From a virus: DNA of 20,635 nt. A model generated the notes under the pieces. It worked only from the letters and a program-made list of their open reading frames with translations, was not told the DNA's origin and did no database searches. Numbering within the stretch: the stretch's first letter is position 1; every line of letters begins with the position of its first letter. Location of the stretch: positions 1 to 20,635 of IMG/VR virus record IMGVR_UViG_3300028650_000126, one strand, 5' to 3'. The position numbers were made by a program, and so were the translations under genes. Positions 7,655 to 14,073 of the stretch are shown piece after piece.

Positions 7655-8067
7655 AAACGAGTAAAGAAGGTATTGAAGGAATTAAGGAGTTTGAAGATTT
7701 TTCTGCAAAGGTCTATAAATGCCCTGCTAAAAAATGGACGATTGGCTATGGACATATCGTTGGCGTTAAAGAGGGCCAAGTTATTAGTAAGCGACAAGCC
7801 GAAGTGTTATTGGAAGGAGACCTTCTTCCTAAAGAGAAGGCTGTTAATGCACTTAACAGAGAATTCACGCAGTCACAATTTGATGCGCTAGTAAGCTTCG
7901 CGTTTAATCTAGGAGTTGATACTCCATTATTTGCTCGCATTAAAGCCGGGCAATCTAACGAACAAACTGCAAAGGACATTCTTAAGTACAATCGCGCTGC
8001 CGGAAAGATTTTATCAGGATTGGTGTGGCGAAGACAATGGGAATACTCACTTTTTACTCGAAAATAG
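7651..8067 (+). CDS. Endolysin, GH24 (T4-type) lysozyme
   Basis: 138 residues, overlapping the holin stop (ATGA). It hydrolyses the beta-1,4 bond between N-acetylmuramic acid and N-acetylglucosamine. The GH24 signature is clear: Glu15 in IKEFEDFSAKVYKCP is the general acid, and TIGYGH follows at residues 30-35. Counting the T4 lysozyme Glu11/Asp20/Thr26 spacing gives Glu15/Cys24/Thr30, so Cys takes the Asp position, as in many phage lysozymes with the YxCPAxxxTIGYGH form. The later motif QFDALVSFAFNLG (about 76-88) and the C-terminal VWRRQWEYSLF also fit the family, as does the short length. With no signal peptide or SAR helix, export depends on the upstream holin. Confidence 0.95.
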   Translation: MKTSKEGIEGIKEFEDFSAKVYKCPAKKWTIGYGHIVGVKEGQVISKRQAEVLLEGDLLPKEKAVNALNREFTQSQFDALVSFAFNLGVDTPLFARIKAGQSNEQTAKDILKYNRAAGKILSGLVWRRQWEYSLFTRK

Positions 8068-8074
8068 CATTGCT

Positions 8075-8308
8075 ATGAATAAGTTTGTAAAAGAAATGTG
8101 TCGCCGTTGGAGGGCTGACACTCCCGGATTGGCAAAAGCTATACGGAATATTGCGGGTACCATAACAGCTATTGTACCCACGGCATGGTTGACTTTTCAG
8201 GGTATGGGTATCACTCTCCCATCCTGGTTTGTAAATAACATTGGGTACATCACTTTCGCAAGTCTATTAATAACAGGCTATGCCGGGTTAAAAGAGAAAA
8301 AGCAATGA
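8075..8308 (+). CDS. Small two-helix membrane protein of the lysis cassette (possible second holin or antiholin)
   Basis: 77 residues from ATG 8075, seven bases after the lysozyme stop; the frame is open upstream only inside the lysozyme gene. A basic N-terminus (MNKFVKEMCRRWR) is followed by hydrophobic helices at about 26-42 (AGTITAIVPTAWLTF) and 54-70 (NIGYITFASLLITGYAG), with Pro-Ser-Trp in the turn and a basic tail. This hairpin is the plan of small class II holins and antiholins. It lies between endolysin and spanin and its stop overlaps the spanin start (ATGA), so a lysis role is likely. Whether it triggers or delays lysis cannot be told from the sequence. Confidence 0.75.
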   Translation: MNKFVKEMCRRWRADTPGLAKAIRNIAGTITAIVPTAWLTFQGMGITLPSWFVNNIGYITFASLLITGYAGLKEKKQ

Positions 8309-8793
8309 AACAACATAAATATCTGTTCATCGTGCTACTAGCACTATCCGTTGTGGTAACTATGATTTCCTGCAAAAGCAAGCAGGAAGTAACAACGTCT
8401 CTCACCTCTGTACATACGGATAAGAAAGATTCGATCGTCTATACGAAGGTACTAGATACTACGAAAGATGAGGACGAAGTGGTAGAGGCGGAAACAATCT
8501 ATTATGACACTTCTTTAAAACCGGATTCGATAACGGGGCTATACCCTATTCTGAAAAAGGAAACCACAAAAACGGCAAAAAAGATCAATACGATTAGCAA
8601 GCAGCAGGAGAAGCAGGTGCAACAAACGAAATCCAAATTAGATAGCATCTCCCAAAAAGAGATAGTTAAGAAAGAAGGAGAAACGAAAACATGGTGGGAC
8701 AAGAAACTCATCGCACTGGGATATGTCGCTAGTGGTGCAATCCTTTTGTTCGCAGGATGGATCTTTTATAAGTTACTATTTGGCTCAAAATAG
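8305..8793 (+). CDS. Unimolecular spanin (u-spanin) candidate: lipoprotein with C-terminal membrane helix
   Basis: 162 residues. The N-terminal signal ends in a lipobox with Cys23 (VTMISC), so the mature N-terminus would be lipid-anchored. The middle (about 85-125) is charged and helical (KQQEKQVQQTKSKLDSISQK). The C-terminus has one membrane helix at about 136-158 (YVASGAILLFAGWIFYKLL) and a short tail. An outer-membrane lipid anchor plus an inner-membrane helix in one chain is the topology of phage T1 gp11 u-spanin, which fuses the two membranes as the last lysis step. Residues after Cys23 (KSKQE) lack the acidic surface-export signal of Bacteroidetes lipoproteins, consistent with facing the periplasm. 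It overlaps the upstream gene by ATGA and is the last gene before a terminator. Confidence 0.82.
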   Translation: MKQHKYLFIVLLALSVVVTMISCKSKQEVTTSLTSVHTDKKDSIVYTKVLDTTKDEDEVVEAETIYYDTSLKPDSITGLYPILKKETTKTAKKINTISKQQEKQVQQTKSKLDSISQKEIVKKEGETKTWWDKKLIALGYVASGAILLFAGWIFYKLLFGSK

Positions 8794-8827
8794 TTTTTTT
8801 GTGAAATAAGTTCTTTGATTTACAGAG

Positions 8828-8869
8828 AAAAGGCTGCATCTTTTAGTGGATGTAGTCTTTATTTTATTT
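8828..8869 (+). terminator. Intrinsic terminator after the lysis cassette
   Basis: The arms GGCTGCATC (8832-8840) and GATGTAGTC (8849-8857) pair over nine bases with two G-U wobbles around an eight-base loop. Flanking A and T runs extend the stem. TTTATTTTATTT follows. It ends the rightward late transcript from the structural and lysis genes. Confidence 0.8.
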
Positions 8870-8898
8870 CAGTAATCTATTCGTATTTTTCAATTCCT
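8852..8898. repeat. Direct repeat, left copy (partner 11790-11838)
   Basis: 47 bases that match 11790-11838 with three substitutions and a two-base indel. The copy begins in the right arm of the lysis terminator. Read on the - strand, it carries the codons ELKNTNRLLK-stop, nearly the last ten codons of rloB (ELKNPDRLLK-stop). A TAG lies immediately upstream in that frame, so it is a detached 3' tail and not a gene. Confidence 0.85.
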
Positions 8899-9253
8899 AT
8901 TCTTTTGCATGCTTTAGCAAAAGGAATGAATCTCGATTTCCAACCCTTCTGGTTGAGTCGATAAGGGATTTCTAATTTGGAGAATATTACATATAAATTG
9001 TGCACACTTAGATTCAAAATTGTTTTTTACTATTATTAACGCATTTATAATCAGTGATATAAATATATTTTTCAGCTCTCAATTTTAATAATTTAATTCT
9101 GCTGACGAGTTAATCTAATAAATCCATTCGTTAATATGCATATACAATGGTTTAAATTATGCTAAAAAAGAACTAAAAAACTTCTTTTTGTCGAATATTA
9201 TATATTACTTTGTTGTGTAAAATCTAATATATTAATCTAAATTAATTGAAAAA
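8899..9253. other. AT-rich intergenic region with a possible gene remnant
   Basis: No intact gene is seen in this stretch. On the - strand, an open frame without a convincing start runs from about 9030 to a TAG at 8877-8879. It reads, in part, YRLNQKGWKSRFIPFAKACK, which looks more protein-like than random and may be the decayed end of a gene. The rest is very AT-rich and leads into the promoter region of the 9254 gene. Confidence 0.4.
9187..9212 (+). promoter_or_regulatory. Possible promoter of the exported-protein unit
   Basis: TTTG at 9187-9190 and TTACTTTG at 9205-9212 resemble the Bacteroides -33 and -7 elements. The -7 box is off consensus at its second base, and the spacing (14) is shorter than the usual 19-21. 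The position, about 40 bases ahead of ATG 9254 in AT-rich DNA, is suitable. Confidence 0.4.
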
Positions 9254-10066
9254 ATGAAAAACCACTTAGTAAAAAAAGCAGCAAAGAGTATTATCTCTAA
9301 AAAGAAATTATTTCTTATTCTTGCATTCTCTCTTACTTATCCGTGTGTAGGGTTTGCACAATGGAATGTAAACGGTAATAATCAATGTAACGGCAACCTA
9401 GAGGTAGGAACTACGATTGATTCAACCTATTCATTCATAAAAATACATGCTCCCAATAAACCTTTTTATGAAGCAAGTAAAGCCGATCTCCTTTTTGAAT
9501 TTTCTCATCCCTCATGCAGCAGCGCTATTAGAGCATATCGTGGAGGAGAATGGGGTACATACTTGCAGATAATGACTTCTTCTCCAACAGCAGCAGGTGG
9601 CCCTAAGTTAGATGTAAGAATGCATTTCAATGAATGGGGAAATGTTGGAATAGGAACAGTATGTCCAGGTTACAAGCTAGATGTAAATGGAAAGATACAC
9701 TCTCATGGTGGACTCTTGGTTGATTCGGGATATGTGGGCATTGGTACTTTCTCTCCAGCTCATGAATTAGATGTAAACGGTACAATACGAGCTAAAGAGG
9801 TTTTAGTAGAATCTGGTTGGGCTGATTATGTATTTGCAAATGACTATAAATTACCAGCTTTGAATGAGGTTAAATCTTATATCAAAGACAATGGTCATCT
9901 CTCAGGCGTTCCTTCTGCTGAAGAAGTTAAAAAAACAGGTATTGGAGTTGGAACTTCTACTGCGATGTTATTGCAGAAGATAGAAGAACTAACTTTGTAT
10001 GCTATTCAGCAGCAAGAAGAGATCCAGCTAATGAAAAGTAAGATAGAAAAGATGGAAAAACAATGA
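9254..10066 (+). CDS. Exported tail-fibre-type protein with VGIGT repeats and S74-like C-terminus
   Basis: 270 residues. The N-terminus has a long basic stretch and a hydrophobic core ending in VGFAQ, a probable signal peptidase I site near residue 36. Two copies of a V-G-I-G-T-x-x-P-x-x-x-L-D-V-N-G repeat lie near residues 133-150 and 161-178. The C-terminus (about 200-270) contains LPALNEVKSYIKDNGHLSGV, SAEEVKKTGIGVGTSTAMLL and a heptad-like helix. This resembles the S74 chaperone-like trimerisation ends widespread in Bacteroidetes exported 'tail fiber domain' proteins. A signal peptide is odd for a virion fibre, so a cell-surface or secreted product of the lysogen is more likely. Its stop overlaps the next start (ATGA), forming a two-gene unit. 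Confidence 0.78.
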   Translation: MKNHLVKKAAKSIISKKKLFLILAFSLTYPCVGFAQWNVNGNNQCNGNLEVGTTIDSTYSFIKIHAPNKPFYEASKADLLFEFSHPSCSSAIRAYRGGEWGTYLQIMTSSPTAAGGPKLDVRMHFNEWGNVGIGTVCPGYKLDVNGKIHSHGGLLVDSGYVGIGTFSPAHELDVNGTIRAKEVLVESGWADYVFANDYKLPALNEVKSYIKDNGHLSGVPSAEEVKKTGIGVGTSTAMLLQKIEELTLYAIQQQEEIQLMKSKIEKMEKQ

Positions 10067-11013
10067 AAAGAAAAATATTATTTTTATTGATGACAATTTT
10101 GTCATCAACCTTGATGAAGGCTGCTATTTATATTTCCGGAGAGTATAGCGACATCATGCAATATCAGGCATATGAATATTGGATTTCCAATTATAAAAGT
10201 GGAGAAGTTGTGGCGAATAGTTTTACTTGGAAAATAAAAAATGGTAAAATATGGGATGCCTCAACTGATAAATTTAATTTAGACTCTTTGAATGTTGATC
10301 ACATAAATAACAGGTCTCATATTTATGTTATTTGGACATCTGACAATGGAGGCGCATTGGAACTATATGCTAATACTAGCCGTGGATCTAATCTTTTTTT
10401 AAATTTTCCAATTACAACTTGGCCTGCCGATGATGAGATGAATAATGAAGTGTTTTCAACTCCGATGTCTAGCTCCGAATATTTGGGGGTGAGTACTTGG
10501 ATTCATGATTGCGTTGTAAACAATGGTGGTGGGCTACGTATCTGGGCTACAAAATCAATACGAATAACTCCTCCTTTTGAGGCTTATGAAGGTAGTACTG
10601 TAAGACTCCTTGCTAAAATGGAAACCAGTGCATTAGCCGATACAGCTTACTCTGATACAGTTATAGCTCCCGAAAGTCTTAAGAAAATGGTATTATCTCG
10701 TTGGGTAGATCCTCAAGAAACGATTTCTAGCTCAGTGACAGAACTTGGATCGCCTAGTTTGGGAACTAATACTCCGAATCCATTTACAGAGAGTTCTGTG
10801 ATTTCTTGCTATATACCGAAATTAGCTAATTCAGCACAGATATTCATTTTTGATGTTGCTGGCAATGCTATAAAAAAGATTAACTTAGCGGATAGAGGAA
10901 ATATAAGTATTACAATAAATGCTTCCGACTTTTCTAAAGGAGGAACCTACTGTTACGCTCTTTTGTTGAATGGTAAATTTGCTGGCTCAAAGAAAATGCA
11001 AGTTATTAAATAA
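10063..11013 (+). CDS. Exported protein with type IX secretion-like C-terminal sorting domain
   Basis: 316 residues with a signal peptide (KRKILFLLMTILSSTLMKA) cleaved near residue 20. The central region (about 25-225) is beta-rich with no recognised domain. The last 80 residues read as a Por/T9SS type A sorting domain: NTPNPFTESSVISCYIPKL, then QIFIFDVAGNAIKKI, a Gly/Ser/Ile strand (GNISITINASDFSKGGTYCY) and a final strand ending in KKMQVIK. Such domains guide cargo through the type IX system of Bacteroidota and are then removed or anchored. It overlaps the upstream S74-like gene by ATGA, so the two are probably co-expressed and may form one surface structure. A phage origin is doubtful; it looks like host-derived cargo. 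Confidence 0.78.
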   Translation: MKRKILFLLMTILSSTLMKAAIYISGEYSDIMQYQAYEYWISNYKSGEVVANSFTWKIKNGKIWDASTDKFNLDSLNVDHINNRSHIYVIWTSDNGGALELYANTSRGSNLFLNFPITTWPADDEMNNEVFSTPMSSSEYLGVSTWIHDCVVNNGGGLRIWATKSIRITPPFEAYEGSTVRLLAKMETSALADTAYSDTVIAPESLKKMVLSRWVDPQETISSSVTELGSPSLGTNTPNPFTESSVISCYIPKLANSAQIFIFDVAGNAIKKINLADRGNISITINASDFSKGGTYCYALLLNGKFAGSKKMQVIK

Positions 11014-11071
11014 GTAGTCATGCTTGATAATAACTCTATCCACGCATTTTTTTAGATTTGTTCTATGATTC

Positions 11072-11115
11072 AAGCCCCAGAAGTAAGATTTTGCTTTTGG
11101 GGCTTGTTTTTTATT
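11072..11115 (+). terminator. Strong intrinsic terminator after the exported-protein unit
   Basis: AAGCCCCAGAAG (11072-11083) pairs with CTTTTGGGGCTT (11094-11105): twelve base pairs with one G-U wobble and a ten-base loop. GTTTTTTATT follows. It ends the rightward transcript of the two-gene unit and insulates the leftward acetyltransferase gene beyond. Confidence 0.92.
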
Positions 11116-11176
11116 AGCTTAGAGTAATGTCTTCTAACGAGCGCAGGTTACTATTATAAAAGAAGCTTGACACAGT

Positions 11177-11713
11177 TTAATTTACACACCAATCTTTTTC
11201 AATCAATGCATATATCAAGTCATCAACCCATTTTCCATTGATTAATAAACTCTCGACAAAGTGAGCTTCTTTCCGGAATCCAACTCTTTCAAATAATCGA
11301 ATAGATTTTTTATTATCAGGATCAATTGATGCTATAATCCGATGTTTATTCAATTTTTTAAATAAATAGTCAATTACTGCCTTAATAGATTCTGTTGCAT
11401 AACCTTTATCCTGAAAATCTTTATTTAGCGTGCATCCAATTTCAACTTGTTTATTTGCATTGTCAAAAAAGTGAATGCCCAAGTCACCAACTATTTTTTG
11501 TGTCTTTTTCTCAATGATGACAAGTTGAAACCAAGTATCAGATTCATTAATTTGTTTTGAGATTTTTCCAATGAATACTTCCACATCAGTAATAGTTTTA
11601 GGAATCCATCCTTGGTACTTATTTGTCTCTGCATCGGAACGATATTCAAAAACTTCACTTTTATCAGCAAGAGTAATCGGCCTAATTATTATTCGTTCAG
11701 TTTCTAATTTCAT
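11177..11713 (-). CDS. GNAT-family N-acetyltransferase (RimJ/RimL type)
   Basis: 178 residues. The opening LETERIIIRPITLAD is the standard start of RimJ/RimL-like acetyltransferases. VGDLGIHFFD (about 75-85) forms the central strands. The acetyl-CoA loop is DFQDKGYATESI, with Gln101-Ala106 as the Q/R-x-x-G-x-A motif, and DPDNKKSIRLFERVGF (131-146) is the conserved strand and helix that closes the active site. The family moves an acetyl group from acetyl-CoA to a protein N-terminus, antibiotic or small amine; the acceptor here cannot be told. It lies on the - strand between the exported-protein unit and rloB, convergent with the former, and inside the interval bracketed by the 47-bp direct repeat. 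It is probably cargo. Confidence 0.93.
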   Translation of the reverse strand: MKLETERIIIRPITLADKSEVFEYRSDAETNKYQGWIPKTITDVEVFIGKISKQINESDTWFQLVIIEKKTQKIVGDLGIHFFDNANKQVEIGCTLNKDFQDKGYATESIKAVIDYLFKKLNKHRIIASIDPDNKKSIRLFERVGFRKEAHFVESLLINGKWVDDLIYALIEKDWCVN

Positions 11714-11777
11714 GTTCTAATTCTTTTTATATTCCACGGCGAATAGGCTCAAGATTCAATTATATAATTTAGTGCAC

Positions 11778-11808
11778 ACTGCCGTAGGTGCAGTCTTTAT
11801 TTTTTATT
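11778..11808 (+). terminator. Orphan terminator-like hairpin next to the right repeat copy
   Basis: ACTGC (11778-11782) and GCAGT (11790-11794) form a five-base stem with a seven-base loop, followed by CTTTATTTTTTATTT. It points rightward, but no + strand gene ends here. It resembles the terminator at 8828-8869 in the same position relative to the repeat, so it may be a duplicated relic. Confidence 0.5.
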
Positions 11809-11838
11809 TCAGTAATCTATCCGGATTTTTCAATTCCT
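11790..11838. repeat. Direct repeat, right copy (partner 8852-8898), over the 3' end of rloB
   Basis: 49 bases spanning the rloB stop and its last ten codons on the - strand. The match to 8852-8898 has three substitutions and one two-base indel. The two copies are in the same orientation, about 2.9 kb apart, and enclose two exported-protein genes and the acetyltransferase. This suggests insertion or recombination at the rloB 3' end. Confidence 0.85.
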
Positions 11839-12484
11839 CAACCAACTCATTCACATGGGTGCAAGGATTGTGAATTGAATAATTCTCGTCAGTAAACTGT
11901 TCTTGCAAACGCTCAGCATTGATAATAGCTTTCTCCTCATCTCCATATTGTTGCAATAGAGAATAGAAATCGGTGTCGTTTTTCTTGTATTTATAAGTAG
12001 AATCACCAGTCGCTTTTTTAATCTCACGTTCTATTATTTCTTCGTATCCTATCCGTGATATAGCTGAATCCAAATATTGGAAATGAAGACAATACCATAA
12101 CTCAAAGGACTCATTTGACCACGCGCAATTAATCTTGTTCTTTTTAGCTAATGCGATAGCTTCATTGAAATCTTGAAAGTCGTCTTTGTCAAATACCACC
12201 CAAACACGATCAAATTCCTTTTGAGATTTATCCCGTATGGCAATAGCCTCTTTGACTAGACTGACCGTTCCGAGACCCTTCCCTTTTATAGTGAACTCAC
12301 GCACATCTGAATAACGATCTTTAATAAGTGCTAAAAAGTAATTAGGTTCAGTACATTTGCCCTCACAAACAATAAGAAAACTGACTGATACGGTTCGTGT
12401 ATTGACCTTACGCTTCTTGTCTTGCTTAGCTTGTCGGTGGGCACGCTTAAGCTCTTCCATTTTGTTTTTTGGCAATAATCCCAT
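11804..12484 (-). CDS. rloB: RloB-family TOPRIM-like protein (AbiL-type defence effector)
   Basis: 226 residues, starting five bases after the rloA stop. The basic N-terminus (residues 8-30) precedes FLIVCEGKCTEPNYF (36-50), with Glu41 and Glu46 in the family's C-E-G-x-x-T-E motif. VWVVFDKDDF (94-103) supplies the acidic D-x-D-D cluster, and SNESFELWYCLHF (123-135) is the characteristic S-x-x-x-F-E-x-W-x-x-x-H-F block. These mark RloB, a TOPRIM-like nuclease-type fold. RloA/RloB relatives, such as lactococcal AbiL, act in abortive infection: the ATPase partner is thought to control a toxic TOPRIM protein. Its 3' end coincides with one copy of the 47-bp repeat. In a phage such a pair would protect the lysogen from competing phages. 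Confidence 0.92.
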   Translation of the reverse strand: MGLLPKNKMEELKRAHRQAKQDKKRKVNTRTVSVSFLIVCEGKCTEPNYFLALIKDRYSDVREFTIKGKGLGTVSLVKEAIAIRDKSQKEFDRVWVVFDKDDFQDFNEAIALAKKNKINCAWSNESFELWYCLHFQYLDSAISRIGYEEIIEREIKKATGDSTYKYKKNDTDFYSLLQQYGDEEKAIINAERLQEQFTDENYSIHNPCTHVNELVEELKNPDRLLK

Positions 12485-12489
12485 AGCTT

Positions 12490-13761
12490 CTAATCTTTAA
12501 TGTATGGAATTGCCCCATAGCGACCGTTTATATAGTCTTTCTCTAGGCTACGATCATTGCGGATTTTGGTACCATTCACATCCTTAAATTCAACCAAAGA
12601 ATATAGATCGGTTGCTGCTGTCTTATTCTTTTCAGTAAACCAAATCTGATCTCTTCTAAAAGTTTTCGTATTTAGCAGATTTGTATCGTGCGTGGCAAAA
12701 ATAAGTTGCGCTCCTTTTTTATTTACCTCAGGGTTATTGAATAGATTAATGATTTGTCTTGTCAAAAGCGGATGTAATTTAGCATCCAACTCATCGACCA
12801 ACAAGATTGTACCACCCAACAACGTACTGAAAATAGGTCCGGACATTTCGATTATTTTCTTTGTTCCCTCAGATTCCATTTCATCTTTGTTGAATGATTG
12901 AAGTTTGCTTACCTCTCCTTTCTCATTATAAATCTGATGGACGGTCTTAATAGACAACATTTTTTCTCCTGAAAATTTCTTTTTCAATTGTTCTTTCAGT
13001 TTGTCCGACAGAATATCACTAGGCAACATCTCATCCCTAAAATCTATCTCGCTGATAGTAATATCTTCAAAGCCCAATTCTAACTGATGAAAAAAAGAAA
13101 GCGCATTATCACAACCTTCCAAATGTTCGTGTAACATGCGAATGGAAAGTCCTTCGTATCCATCACTCTTCAGACCTGAAACATAGTTACAATATCGGAA
13201 CCATTCGATAATCTGCCCTGATTTTGTACCTTTGAGTTGTGCCACCAATGAAAGAAATAATCGGTTATCAAGAGTATCTTCTTCTCTTCCCTTTCCTTCC
13301 TTAAAGCGTGTCTCCGATACCTCAATTCCATCTTCAACACGAAGGAAAAGGTTGTATTCCCGTTCACCCGGCAGTTTTTCATATAGCCATTCCGAGATAA
13401 TTCTTGTTGAAACGAAAGTATATCCGTAACGATATTTGGTAGTATCAATTAAGAATTCCATTTCAAAAGAAATAGGTTGCTCGTCTTTACTTTCTATCAA
13501 GAGAAATGGATCAAAATCCAACTTGTCACCCGGATTGAGTTTTACTGAATCAAGTAAAACCTGTTTCATCGTTGCGATTGCCCGTAACAAATTACTTTTT
13601 CCACTTGAATTGGCTCCATAAATGACGGCAGAAGGCAACAATTTGTATTTGCCTTTAGTGATAACTGATTCTTTGAGTTCCTTAATGGCCGTAGCTTCCA
13701 TACTCAAAGTGCATTTCTCCTTAAAAGAACGATAGTTCCCTACGGTAAAGTTAATCAGCAT
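12490..13761 (-). CDS. rloA: RloA-type AAA/ABC-like ATPase, partner of RloB
   Basis: 423 residues, the standard size for AAA_15/AAA_21 ATPases of defence systems. The start MLINFTVGNYRSFKEKCTLS is the typical N-terminal strand pair. Walker A is GANSSGKS (49-56). The C-terminal half has a signature-like segment SEGTKKIIEM, Walker B TILLVDELD (Asp323, Glu324) and the switch His358 in IFATHDTN, the ABC/SMC-like layout. Such proteins dimerise on ATP and sense infection, often by recognising phage DNA ends or inhibitors, and restrain or release a TOPRIM partner. rloB follows by five bases on the same strand. A near-consensus promoter and a perfect inverted repeat lie upstream, so expression is probably repressor-controlled. 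Confidence 0.92.
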   Translation of the reverse strand: MLINFTVGNYRSFKEKCTLSMEATAIKELKESVITKGKYKLLPSAVIYGANSSGKSNLLRAIATMKQVLLDSVKLNPGDKLDFDPFLLIESKDEQPISFEMEFLIDTTKYRYGYTFVSTRIISEWLYEKLPGEREYNLFLRVEDGIEVSETRFKEGKGREEDTLDNRLFLSLVAQLKGTKSGQIIEWFRYCNYVSGLKSDGYEGLSIRMLHEHLEGCDNALSFFHQLELGFEDITISEIDFRDEMLPSDILSDKLKEQLKKKFSGEKMLSIKTVHQIYNEKGEVSKLQSFNKDEMESEGTKKIIEMSGPIFSTLLGGTILLVDELDAKLHPLLTRQIINLFNNPEVNKKGAQLIFATHDTNLLNTKTFRRDQIWFTEKNKTAATDLYSLVEFKDVNGTKIRNDRSLEKDYINGRYGAIPYIKD

Positions 13762-13802
13762 AGTTTCAATTGTTATTTATTTGTTTATTTATAAACGCCC
13801 GA

Positions 13803-13835
13803 CAAAGATAGAAAAAATATATATATGGTGCTAAA
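13803..13835 (-). promoter_or_regulatory. Promoter of rloA-rloB
   Basis: On the - strand, TATCTTTG (complement of 13803-13810) matches the Bacteroidales -7 consensus TAnnTTTG. A TTTAG (complement of 13831-13835) lies 20 bases upstream in place of the TTTG -33 box. The start codon of rloA follows about 40 bases downstream. Confidence 0.68.
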
Positions 13836-13859
13836 TAAATGAGAAAAATTCTCATTTAT
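13835..13859. repeat. Perfect 11-bp inverted repeat, candidate operator for rloAB
   Basis: ATAAATGAGAA (13835-13845) and TTCTCATTTAT (13849-13859) are exact reverse complements separated by AAA. The repeat touches the -33 region of the leftward promoter, where a bound dimeric repressor would block transcription. No poly-T tract fits a terminator and no gene end is near. A 10-bp palindrome, AGAGTACTCT, follows at 13911-13920. The regulator is not in the window. Confidence 0.6.
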
Positions 13860-14000
13860 AATCGATAAAGATGTTATTTTATGCTTTTTAGCCCCTAAAT
13901 TACTAGAATAAGAGTACTCTGCTTTACAATTATAGCCACCCTCTTTTATCATTTATAGAGGAAAAAATCAAATTCCAAAAGTGATATTTCTGTTACTCCC
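13860..14000. other. Remainder of the divergent intergenic region
   Basis: The gap between rloA and the lipoprotein gene spans 13762-14073 (312 bases). Besides the listed promoters and inverted repeat it holds AGAGTACTCT (13911-13920) and a weak hairpin CCTCT/AGAGG (13940-13961). No coding frame or RNA gene is seen. Confidence 0.6.
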
Positions 14001-14031
14001 TTTGTTCCTACAATAAAGATAACTATCTTTG
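14001..14031 (+). promoter_or_regulatory. Consensus Bacteroides promoter of the lipoprotein gene
   Basis: TTTG at 14001-14004 and TATCTTTG at 14024-14031 are exact matches to the -33 and -7 elements, separated by 19 bases, the preferred spacing. Transcription would start near 14038-14042, about 35 bases before ATG 14074. This is the clearest promoter in the window and indicates expression by the host sigma factor, for example in a lysogen. Confidence 0.88.
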
Positions 14032-14073
14032 CAATGTATAAAATTGTGATCTTATAATATATAAACAAAAAGT

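Noticed and set aside
4450-9253. Diversity-generating retroelement variable/template repeat near the fibre
   Set aside because: No reverse transcriptase frame and no adenine-biased near-repeat of the fibre 3' end was seen in the window.
11106-11176. tRNA or small RNA between the terminator and the acetyltransferase gene
   Set aside because: No cloverleaf arms or conserved T-loop sequence can be built from these bases.
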